Shown here: piece after piece, positions 38,276-46,264 of the stretch | Layout: each line of letters begins with the position of its first letter | How positions within the stretch are numbered: the first letter of the stretch is position 1 | DNA from: Sutcliffiella horikoshii DSM 8719 | GTDB lineage: Bacteria > Bacillota > Bacilli > Bacillales > Bacillaceae_I | Assembly: GCA_001648575.1 (NCBI GenBank) | Contig: LQXN01000064.1 | Span: 310,001 to 374,000, forward strand | Direction of reading: 5' to 3' | DNA: 64,000 nt | Notes under the pieces: generated by a model | Databases searched by the model: none | Seen by the model: only the letters and a program-made list of their open reading frames with translations | Told to the model about the DNA's origin: nothing | Translations under genes and position numbers: made by a program

Positions 38276-41233
38276 TTACCATCTGAAGTCATCTGAAGGA
38301 TTGCTTCCACCATCTCCATCTTCCACCATTACTATAGTGGTCGCTTTAATGGAACTATCCTCAGTTGATGTAACTGTAACTAATACGACACCCTTTGATA
38401 TTCCCCTACCATGTCCATTCTGTTCTATTGTGTAGATGGAAGGATCACTTGACTGCCAGACTACCTCCACTTGTATTCTTCCGTTTAGATGAGGAGGATT
38501 TATACTTACTTGTCCTTGAAGATTTAAAGGCTGTCCCACTTTGGTCGTATAAACTGGTTTCTTAAATTCCAGAGTGTAGTTTGGAATCTCGGCCACTCTG
38601 ATGGTAGCCTGTTTACTTATACCTTGGCCTTGCAGCGTAGCAGTGATGTTCACCACTCCAGGTCCTTTTGCGGTAACTACCCCGTTAGAGTCAACAGTAG
38701 CGACTCCAGAATCGGAGGTACTCCAAACCATAGTCGACACGTTTGAGCCCTCTGTCCCTATCAAGGTAGTATCTATTTGTTGTGTTTCCCCTACATACAT
38801 TTCGTCCAGATAAGTAAGGGTGAAATCGCTCACACCATTATAGTTTAAAATGCTTTCTTGATTGAATGGTGTTCTGATAAATCCACCATCAGCTTTGAAC
38901 TGTACATACGTTTTACCAAACTCTCCTACCAAATATTTATACTCGTTCGGGTTGATAATTTGCCAATGAGAATAACTTGATGTCCCCGTTTTTTTGAAAC
39001 GTACTTCATATTGACTTTGGGTGTTAGAACCCGGCACCACTTTATCAAAAAACACTTCCGCTTCCTGATTGAAGGCGTATTCTCCATTATCACCAGGGGA
39101 AAGTATATTCCCGGACGCTTTCCCCATTACACTTACCCCTGGAACTAGCGGTAACTCCTTGGTTGTATCATTCGCATACTTAATGATGATGCTATTATTA
39201 CCTGGCCCAAATTCCATAGAATAGACAGGCTGTATCAGTGCATTGTTATTTTCGTCGCGAAGCGTAGTCGAAGCTCTAAGTAGGCCTGTCCCTTTAATAT
39301 ACTTGCTTATATTCCCAGCATGGTTTCCTCTGTATTCCACTATCGGATTGATATCCATATCCACTAACTTTATTACCATCTCTACTTTTTCGCTTAGACT
39401 GTTTGTAGCAACTGCTGTTTTTGTTTGATTATCATTGTCTTTAAAAGTCACAATTGGATCAGGTAAGGGTTGTGCATTAAAACTGTGCACTCCTACTATT
39501 TTCAAAGACAGACTTTCCATTTCTTTTGAAAATTCCATTTTACCTTGGTTAGAGTTATATTGTACCTCACCAAGATGATAGATGATTTCAGTAGAGCCGT
39601 CATTCAAATGATTTTCAATCATACCGTCTTTAAGCTCTGCTTTTAAACCTGCAGGTAACTTCTGCTTAAGTTGTATGTTTTTCAATGAACCGCTGCTCCC
39701 GTTCGCTAGCTTTCCATATGGTTTAATCGTGTAATCAATTACAATGCTATTAAAGTTTTCATTAACTACATTTGATTTTTGCAATCTGATTATGTCATTA
39801 CTTTTTGGAGCTTCACTTGATAAACTCATATTCAATTCAAATGAAGGAGCAACTTGATCTTGAACAGATACTTTTACTTCCTTAGAATAAATGTCTCCTG
39901 CTGGTTTGCCTTCAATGTCGGTATATTTCCAATTCACTTCAAAAAAGTAATCCCCTTGTGCACTGAACTTTAACGGGAGATTTGGAACGGATACTAATCC
40001 CGGCGGCTCTCCCACATGGTACTGAACACGGCCATTGGATGGAGTGACAATCGCATATGTATGTCCATTCCTATTCTCTACTTTTATTCCAGGAGCTTCT
40101 TCTACAGAAACATTCTTTGGTAATTTGATTTCAATACCAACATTGTTCAGTGAAGGGGTATCAATTTCATTTACCAATGCTTCAAATACTTGATTCAGGT
40201 CCGTGCCTCCCGCTTCAATTGCCATGGATTCACCATTACTTGTTTTGCTGGCCAATTTGTCTAAATAGTTAATGCTGGCTTCCCCGAAACCAACTGGGTA
40301 TAGAATGATTCCACTTTCCTTTTTCGTAATGTTTTTTGCAACCTCTTGAGCATGGTTTTCTATATAGACCTTTGCATCACTTGCAAACCTAATTTTATTC
40401 CCTGCATGGTTGAAGGTATTAGGATTAATCCGATCAGTTCCATTTGTATAAACTATAAATTCTCTATCTGATGTGTCTTTATGGTTTTTTATCAAATCAT
40501 AAGAATAATTTTCTGTTACATCCTGACAAAAAATCCATACACACTTTTGGGTGACTTTTTCATATTCCCCAAAAGGTTTATCCTTGGAATAAAGAACCGT
40601 GGGCTCGCCGTCTGTCAGAAAAATAATCACTTGTTCCCTGGATCCATCTTTATATTTCTTAAGTAGTTCCTCTGCTGCTTGAAGCGAAGCGCTATAATTG
40701 GTACCACTGAGTGATGTACCCTCAGGAGCAGTAATGCTTTTAACAACATTACTGATTTGATTGATATCTGAAGTAAGATCTTGTCCATTAAACTTCCTGA
40801 CTGTTTCTCTACTGTTAAACTCTATCAAACCAAATCTATCTTTATTGATTCTGTCAGAATTCGCTGCACTGAATACTGTCCCGGCAGTCTGCATTGCTTC
40901 CTTAGCCTTTTCTAGTCGCGAAATATTCTTTTGCAATGAAACATTCATGGAAGCAGACTTATCAAATACAAATACCACATCTAATGGCTTCCTTGGGTTT
41001 TCAAGGAGCATTCCTTCACGAAACAGTTCAAAGTTCAAAGAGGTTCTCGCTACGTTTTGATTCCCCTCTTTTTCAAGAATTAACTCTTTTCTAGCTGGCT
41101 CCACTTTATTTAAATTCAATGAGAGTTGGTCGTTGTTGGTTGGAGTATTGGCTGATACTGAAATCGGTGAAATTAGTGAAAATAGTAACTGCACTATCAG
41201 TAAACAGACGGTAAAATGAATAATATGTCTCAA
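38276..41233 (-). CDS. Secreted VWA and Ig-like (BIG2) surface protein, probable pilus-associated adhesin
   Basis: About 985 residues. Signal peptide (FTVCLLIVQLLFSLISPISVSA). VWA domain near residues 65-340 with MIDAS DKSASMNVS and LTDGEPT. Middle beta-rich region, then a BIG2 Ig-like domain (VATVDSNGVVTAKGPGVVNI) and a second Ig-like unit at the C-terminus. No LPXTG seen, so attachment may be through the pilus. The start is taken as TTG 41233 with AGGAGG 10 bases upstream; ATG 41257 is the alternative. Convergent with minor pilins; by analogy with PilY1 or VWA tip proteins it may be a pilus tip. That is inference. Confidence 0.8.
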   Translation of the reverse strand: MRHIIHFTVCLLIVQLLFSLISPISVSANTPTNNDQLSLNLNKVEPARKELILEKEGNQNVARTSLNFELFREGMLLENPRKPLDVVFVFDKSASMNVSLQKNISRLEKAKEAMQTAGTVFSAANSDRINKDRFGLIEFNSRETVRKFNGQDLTSDINQISNVVKSITAPEGTSLSGTNYSASLQAAEELLKKYKDGSREQVIIFLTDGEPTVLYSKDKPFGEYEKVTQKCVWIFCQDVTENYSYDLIKNHKDTSDREFIVYTNGTDRINPNTFNHAGNKIRFASDAKVYIENHAQEVAKNITKKESGIILYPVGFGEASINYLDKLASKTSNGESMAIEAGGTDLNQVFEALVNEIDTPSLNNVGIEIKLPKNVSVEEAPGIKVENRNGHTYAIVTPSNGRVQYHVGEPPGLVSVPNLPLKFSAQGDYFFEVNWKYTDIEGKPAGDIYSKEVKVSVQDQVAPSFELNMSLSSEAPKSNDIIRLQKSNVVNENFNSIVIDYTIKPYGKLANGSSGSLKNIQLKQKLPAGLKAELKDGMIENHLNDGSTEIIYHLGEVQYNSNQGKMEFSKEMESLSLKIVGVHSFNAQPLPDPIVTFKDNDNQTKTAVATNSLSEKVEMVIKLVDMDINPIVEYRGNHAGNISKYIKGTGLLRASTTLRDENNNALIQPVYSMEFGPGNNSIIIKYANDTTKELPLVPGVSVMGKASGNILSPGDNGEYAFNQEAEVFFDKVVPGSNTQSQYEVRFKKTGTSSYSHWQIINPNEYKYLVGEFGKTYVQFKADGGFIRTPFNQESILNYNGVSDFTLTYLDEMYVGETQQIDTTLIGTEGSNVSTMVWSTSDSGVATVDSNGVVTAKGPGVVNITATLQGQGISKQATIRVAEIPNYTLEFKKPVYTTKVGQPLNLQGQVSINPPHLNGRIQVEVVWQSSDPSIYTIEQNGHGRGISKGVVLVTVTSTEDSSIKATTIVMVEDGDGGSNPSDDFRW

Positions 41234-41350
41234 AACTCCCCATCCTCCTAGTAACATTTTCCTATATATCTACAATTATAGCAGAATGAGTTCTACAAAA
41301 TACAACAATTATTATAAAATTTACTAGTTTCTCCATTTTTTTATTTACCA

Positions 41351-41378
41351 TGAAACATTTAAGGATTTCAGACGTTAC
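41351..41378 (+). promoter_or_regulatory. ECF-type autoregulatory promoter of the sigma operon
   Basis: TGAAAC (41351-41356), 16-base spacer, CGTTAC (41373-41378), about 20 bases before the start codon. TGAAAC plus a CGT-type -10 is the SigM/W/X-class ECF consensus, so the sigma factor probably transcribes its own operon. Confidence 0.82.
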
Positions 41379-41398
41379 TCTTATGAAAGGAGGGCCAG

Positions 41399-41905
41399 AT
41401 GAAACAATCCATTGATGATTTATACGAAGAGCATATGCAGGATATTTTCCGGTACCTCCTTTCTTTATGCAGGGAGCATCAACTTGCGGAAGATCTTGTA
41501 CAGGAAACATTTTTGCGTGCGTATTTATATTTGGAGAATTACCGTGGTGAGGATGTGAAGCCTTGGCTTTTCCGGATTGCCCACAATGCATTTATCGACC
41601 ACTACCGAAAGAACAAGCGGACCGTTGTGAAGGAGCAGGGATTCTTTCAACGCCTTTTCGGCAAGGGCAACGGAACCGAACAGGAAGTGCTTATAAGAGC
41701 TGAGGTTGCTGAAGTCATGGAAGTGATCAATACTCTGAGCGAACAGCAGGCACAAGCGATCCTTCTTTATGACTATCATAGTTTCACCTATAAAGAGGCG
41801 GCAGATGCCATTGGAGTAACCGATACGTATTTCAAGGTGCTTTTATATCGGGCTCGGCAAAAAGTGAGATCCATCCAAGGAAAGGAGAACGAGAATAGTG
41901 AATGA
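41399..41905 (+). CDS. ECF RNA polymerase sigma factor, SigM-like
   Basis: 168 residues. Region 2 (YLLSLCREHQLAEDLVQETF, KPWLFRIAHNAFIDHYRK) and region 4 (SEQQAQAILLYDYHSFTYKE, then ADAIGVTDTYFKVLLYRARQ). The closest I recognise is B. subtilis SigM. AAAGGAGG before the ATG. Overlaps the anti-sigma gene by 8 bases. A SigM-like role in envelope stress is inferred. Confidence 0.93.
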   Translation: MKQSIDDLYEEHMQDIFRYLLSLCREHQLAEDLVQETFLRAYLYLENYRGEDVKPWLFRIAHNAFIDHYRKNKRTVVKEQGFFQRLFGKGNGTEQEVLIRAEVAEVMEVINTLSEQQAQAILLYDYHSFTYKEAADAIGVTDTYFKVLLYRARQKVRSIQGKENENSE

Positions 41906-43037
41906 TGACTTTAAAAGGAAATTAGAGCTCTATGATAAAGACGAAATGACATCCGAAGAAAAGAAAGAATTTGAAAAGGAAATGGATGCCAGGGAAGAAC
42001 AGTGGATGAAAAGTGGACTTGATAAAACCAAGCAAAGAAAAATATTGCGGGCAAGTAAGTGGAAGGCGCGGATTGGGACAGCGCTGACCGCTATCCCTAT
42101 TATTCTGCTGATAATGATGGCCTCTTCTTTCTTGACAAACTTATACTACTACGGTTTTTCAACCGGGCTATCAGAAAATTATTCCCGGTCTCAGAAACTG
42201 GCTGACGTCATTAGCTTTTCCCAGTTAATAACAGATCCTTTTGCAGATAAATATAGTGCGAGTTCAGAAGTAGGAGCGTTCTTTAAAATGGGGGTAAATA
42301 CAGAGATAAGAAAGCAGGTCGGAAAAGAATTCTATACTGTTGGAGAAATGGATGTGAATTTCTTTTTTTCTAAAATGGGCGTAGTGGAAAGGAAGTATTA
42401 TGGGAAAGATGAAAATCTCCAAGCAGAATTTCAGCACCCTTCCCTCCTCACCGAATATAATTCAGATTCAGCTTCCGAATGGGTACGACTTGAAATGCTT
42501 CCCGAGGGCACAGTTTCAACCGCATTTGTTACATTTAATGAACTAATGTCCACCGAAAAAGTGTTTGAAGTGTTTCAAGGAAAAAACCTTGATTTAATTT
42601 GGTTTCCAGTGGACATTCCCAATGAAAAGGAAGACTATATTCCCATATCAAACATCGGCTTTCCAAATCACCCTATTTTTCATAATGATGATTGGACACT
42701 TACTTTCAGGACAGAGGAACGTTCTTTGTTCGGCTCCACTGTTAGTGAAGGCAGATCCTCTCCTGGTTATGAAGAAGGGGATGTTGAGATGTTACACAAA
42801 CAATTCAAGAAAACGCTTGATTTCTTAAAAGACTATCAGAAGGAGTTCAATCAGATCCAAGTTATATATAATGATATACAACTGACTGATGTCATCAGCT
42901 ATCTTGAGAAAAATGAAATATCCCACCACGGGGTTGTGATAACCGGACCGACAAAGGAAGTACTTTCCTTGAAGGAGGAAGAATGGGTAGGGGCAATCCA
43001 AGTTGACGAAGTAGCCCTATGGAATTGGAATAACTGA
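41898..43037 (+). CDS. Membrane anti-sigma factor (YhdL-like)
   Basis: 379 residues. Acidic/basic cytosolic N-terminus (about 65 residues, DEMTSEEKKEFEKEMDAREE), one membrane helix (GTALTAIPIILLIMMASSFL), large extracellular domain ending KEEEWVGAIQVDEVALWNW, which resembles the sigma-regulator C-terminal family of YhdL. GTG 41898 with GGAG 10 bases upstream. Expected to sequester the sigma factor at the membrane until envelope stress. Confidence 0.87.
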   Translation: MNDDFKRKLELYDKDEMTSEEKKEFEKEMDAREEQWMKSGLDKTKQRKILRASKWKARIGTALTAIPIILLIMMASSFLTNLYYYGFSTGLSENYSRSQKLADVISFSQLITDPFADKYSASSEVGAFFKMGVNTEIRKQVGKEFYTVGEMDVNFFFSKMGVVERKYYGKDENLQAEFQHPSLLTEYNSDSASEWVRLEMLPEGTVSTAFVTFNELMSTEKVFEVFQGKNLDLIWFPVDIPNEKEDYIPISNIGFPNHPIFHNDDWTLTFRTEERSLFGSTVSEGRSSPGYEEGDVEMLHKQFKKTLDFLKDYQKEFNQIQVIYNDIQLTDVISYLEKNEISHHGVVITGPTKEVLSLKEEEWVGAIQVDEVALWNWNN

Positions 43038-43046
43038 CAACAATGA

Positions 43047-43076
43047 AAAACTCCCGCCAACTTTGACGGGAGTTTT
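43047..43076. terminator. Bidirectional terminator between anti-sigma and diguanylate cyclase genes
   Basis: 10-bp perfect stem AAAACTCCCG (43047-43056) / CGGGAGTTTT (43067-43076), 10-base loop, T-run on either strand. Serves both convergent genes. Confidence 0.92.
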
Positions 43077-43079
43077 CCA

Positions 43080-44816
43080 TTATGAGGTCTTACGATATTC
43101 TGCAACCTTATTCCTTCCAGCCTGTTTCGCGCCGACATACATCGCACGGTCCGCATGGCGTATGAGGTCAAGTGTGTCTTCCGCATCATCGGGGGCAGTA
43201 GCAAACCCGATGCTTGCTGTCACTTTTACAAGTTGCGAACCTTGTACATCACGGATATGTTGCTTGAGCGGGAAAGACCTTGTTGCAAGGTTCACCCGGA
43301 TGCGTTCAGCAAGCTCAAAGCACTGGCCACGATTCAGATTGGGAAGGAGGATGACGAATTCTTCCCCTCCATATCTTGCTACTGTCCCCTTATTCCCTAT
43401 GAGGGCTAACAGTCGATCAGCTACCTGCATGAGAATTTCATTTCCACTTTGATGACCGTACACATCGTTGATTCTCTTGAAATGATCCAGATCAAGCATG
43501 ATAAGGGAAAGAGATTCAGATTGGCCATTGCTCAGTTTTTCATACTCTTTATCCAATACACTTTCGAAAAAGCGGTAATTATAGAGCTTGGTCAGGGCAC
43601 AGCGTTCGCTCTTCCGCTTTGTGTCTTGGTAGTGGCGTGCCTTTTCCATTGCCACTCCGAAATAAGAACAAAGTATGTCAACAATCATCAATTGTGATTT
43701 GTCATATGTCCGCTTAGAGGAGCTAGCTAATAGTACCAGCCCTTCAATTTTGTGATTTCGAATAACTGGTACACACATCACACTTTGTATAGAAGCGGGG
43801 AGATGCGTTTTGGAAAGTTGTCTCCATTCTTTTTTCGTCAAATAGCAGACGCTTTTCCCCCTTTTCAGCACATGGGCGAGAAGGTCTTCTTCATCAGTGT
43901 GCAAGATGGTGTTAACCTCCACGCTGTTCTCCTTGTCCATCACCCGGAGCACCTTCATGATCTTATCCCCGTTCACATCTATTATTGCGGCATAATCCAC
44001 CTTAAAGAGGGTGGATATTTTATCTAGAAAAACATCTAATACTCCCTTCGTATCAAGCCTTTCTGTTAGCTGGTGTCCCACATCTGCTGCTTGTTGGAGG
44101 CGAAAATTGACCTTTTGGCTGGCATGATAGAGTTGTAGGATCAAAGTGAGGATGACAAAGGGCAAACCGACATATAACAAGGCAACTGCTCCCAATTGCT
44201 CATAGAGGGTATAAAGGATCAATCCCACCGGTAGGACCATGATGCTTGTAACTCCATCCCACTTTGTATCAGAAGTGATGAATTTACTTTTGCGGTCGTA
44301 TATCCGTACCTGGATAAAATACAGCCCCACTGTATTCAAGGTGAAATAAACCAATTCATGGGCAAGGATCGGCGTAAGGACCCCAATATTGAATAACCTT
44401 GTATCACCATGTGTCCCCCCTAAAGCGTAGAAAACAATACCCGCTACCAAGGAAATGCTTGAAAACATAAGAACATTAATAGGTATCCGAACTAGGTTTT
44501 GCCTGTTCACACGCATATAAACCATCAGGGCAAGGACCGAAATCAGGGTCACTACCATTTCAATAAATAAACCAAAGGACAGAAGGGCAGCAAGCGACAC
44601 ACCTTGTGCAAGAAATAGTGGTACCTCTCCGACCACTATCGGAATAAGGGCAAGTATAATCGCTAGCGCTATAAACCCAACAAGATGCCACATCGGCAAA
44701 TCTTCCAAAACCACGGGAGAAAGCTGATAACCTAGCCATAAAAAAATGGGAACCAATACGACAAAGCTTGTCCAAATTGCCATTTCCTTAGGACGATTCA
44801 CTGCTTGAGCAACCAA
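43080..44816 (-). CDS. Membrane diguanylate cyclase, GAF-GGDEF
   Basis: About 578 residues. Six to eight membrane helices (residues about 15-235), GAF domain (about 255-400) and GGDEF domain with RYGGEEFVILLP and the upstream IMLDLDHFKRINDVYGHQSG, so the active site is intact. The product-inhibition I-site (RxxD five residues before GGEEF) is absent, since NKGT stands there. TTG 44816 with GGGAGGGG upstream is the likely start; ATG codons at 44858 and 44837 have no spaced site. Sits between the pil locus and folC; the product could feed PilB. Confidence 0.9.
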   Translation of the reverse strand: MVAQAVNRPKEMAIWTSFVVLVPIFLWLGYQLSPVVLEDLPMWHLVGFIALAIILALIPIVVGEVPLFLAQGVSLAALLSFGLFIEMVVTLISVLALMVYMRVNRQNLVRIPINVLMFSSISLVAGIVFYALGGTHGDTRLFNIGVLTPILAHELVYFTLNTVGLYFIQVRIYDRKSKFITSDTKWDGVTSIMVLPVGLILYTLYEQLGAVALLYVGLPFVILTLILQLYHASQKVNFRLQQAADVGHQLTERLDTKGVLDVFLDKISTLFKVDYAAIIDVNGDKIMKVLRVMDKENSVEVNTILHTDEEDLLAHVLKRGKSVCYLTKKEWRQLSKTHLPASIQSVMCVPVIRNHKIEGLVLLASSSKRTYDKSQLMIVDILCSYFGVAMEKARHYQDTKRKSERCALTKLYNYRFFESVLDKEYEKLSNGQSESLSLIMLDLDHFKRINDVYGHQSGNEILMQVADRLLALIGNKGTVARYGGEEFVILLPNLNRGQCFELAERIRVNLATRSFPLKQHIRDVQGSQLVKVTASIGFATAPDDAEDTLDLIRHADRAMYVGAKQAGRNKVAEYRKTS

Positions 44817-44937
44817 ACTATCCCCTCCCTTCTTCATCCTTTTTCGACACACTTTCACAATAATTAAATATTATCAAATTTTCTAACATTTGTCACAACA
44901 AAAATAGGATAATTATCCCTTATCTCTTTTCCCCACT

Positions 44938-46200
44938 TCATGTGAGTTTAGTCCTAATTTCAGAAATGAAATATAATGAACCGGTAATCAATAGTAAAGA
45001 ATTGTCATCAAGCCTTGATACAGCAGACTGTAATGCAGTTTTCCAATCCTCTTCAAACTCTTTTTTCAAAAGTCCGCTGACCAGAAAAATATCTTCCGCG
45101 CGGGCTGCCCTCGGGAAATCAAAAGAAGTAAAAATAATCTCATCTGCGATATCATCCAATTTTCGGACCATCATTTCAATAGGTTTATCTTTCAAGGCAC
45201 TGAATAAGACGACTATCCTTTTTTCCGAAAAATTCTTTTTCATTGTAGTCACCAACGCTTCAACAGCTTCTTCATTATGGGCACCATCAAGTATGATAGG
45301 GGGTTCTTTTTGAACCAATTCGAAGCGGCCGGGATGCTCCGTTTTCACTAGACCTGCTTTTAACACGCGCTCATCAAACTTCATGTTCCACTTTTCTATT
45401 AATAGTACATAAGCCATGATGGCCAATGAGGCATTGGCTGCCTGATGCTCTCCTTGCAAAGATAACTCTAGTTCCTCCATGTTTTTCTTTGCAGAATGAA
45501 AAGAAACCCTTCCATCTTCCATCCGGTAAGAAAATTCTTCTCCCATAAAATAGCCCGGACTTTTTTTCAACGAAGCTTCTTTCTTAATTACTTCTCTTGC
45601 CGCTGACTTTTGTTCCCCGGAAATAATCGCAACTCCCTCTTTGATGATACCTGCTTTATGATAGGCAATTTCCTGCACAGACCTTCCAAGAAACCCAATA
45701 TGGTCATGTCCGATGTTCGTGATGATACTGAGTATTGGTGTCATCACATTCGTAGAGTCTTCTCTTCCACCGAGCCCTACTTCAATCAACGCGATGTCCA
45801 CCTTTTTAATGACGGCAAAATAATAAAACGCCATCGCCGTTTGCAATTCAAACTCCGTCAATCCAGCTTCACTTAATCCATGCTTGTTAAACACCTCGAT
45901 GATTTCTACCATTTCATCATCTGTTATATAGGTGCCATTGACAGAAATTTGGTCATTGATGAAGCGATATGCAGGTGAATGGAAAACCCCTACCGCAAAG
46001 CCTGTCTCTTTTAATAAACTCTCCAAAAAGCGCAGGGTAGAACCCTTACCGTTAGTCCCACCAATATGAACAACCTCTATTTGATCTTGCGGATCACCCA
46101 CTTTTTCCAAAAACTGCTGCATTCTGTCCAGACCAAGATTTATTTCATTTTTAATTGTAAAATTCACTTTCTCTTGTAATTCTTTAAATGACAAAAACAT
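44938..46200 (-). CDS. folC: Bifunctional folylpolyglutamate / dihydrofolate synthase
   Basis: 420 residues. P-loop HIGGTNGKGSTLRFLESLL, FHSPAYRFINDQI, EVGLGGREDSTNV, the carbamylated-Lys segment YHKAGIIKEG, and the canonical ILDGAHNEEAVEALV. Adds gamma-glutamates to folates. ATG 46200 with AAGGAG 6 bases upstream. In B. subtilis folC lies directly after valS; here 6 kb separate them. Confidence 0.96.
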   Translation of the reverse strand: MFLSFKELQEKVNFTIKNEINLGLDRMQQFLEKVGDPQDQIEVVHIGGTNGKGSTLRFLESLLKETGFAVGVFHSPAYRFINDQISVNGTYITDDEMVEIIEVFNKHGLSEAGLTEFELQTAMAFYYFAVIKKVDIALIEVGLGGREDSTNVMTPILSIITNIGHDHIGFLGRSVQEIAYHKAGIIKEGVAIISGEQKSAAREVIKKEASLKKSPGYFMGEEFSYRMEDGRVSFHSAKKNMEELELSLQGEHQAANASLAIMAYVLLIEKWNMKFDERVLKAGLVKTEHPGRFELVQKEPPIILDGAHNEEAVEALVTTMKKNFSEKRIVVLFSALKDKPIEMMVRKLDDIADEIIFTSFDFPRAARAEDIFLVSGLLKKEFEEDWKTALQSAVSRLDDNSLLLITGSLYFISEIRTKLT

Positions 46201-46264
46201 ATTGTTCTCCTTTTTGCTTATCTGTTGGGTTAAAATGAAAATATTAATAATTTGAGGTGGAACT

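Noticed and set aside
37822-38435. Open frames across repeat copies B and C
   Set aside because: They follow the palindromic element, have no ribosome sites, and similar frames appear in every copy.
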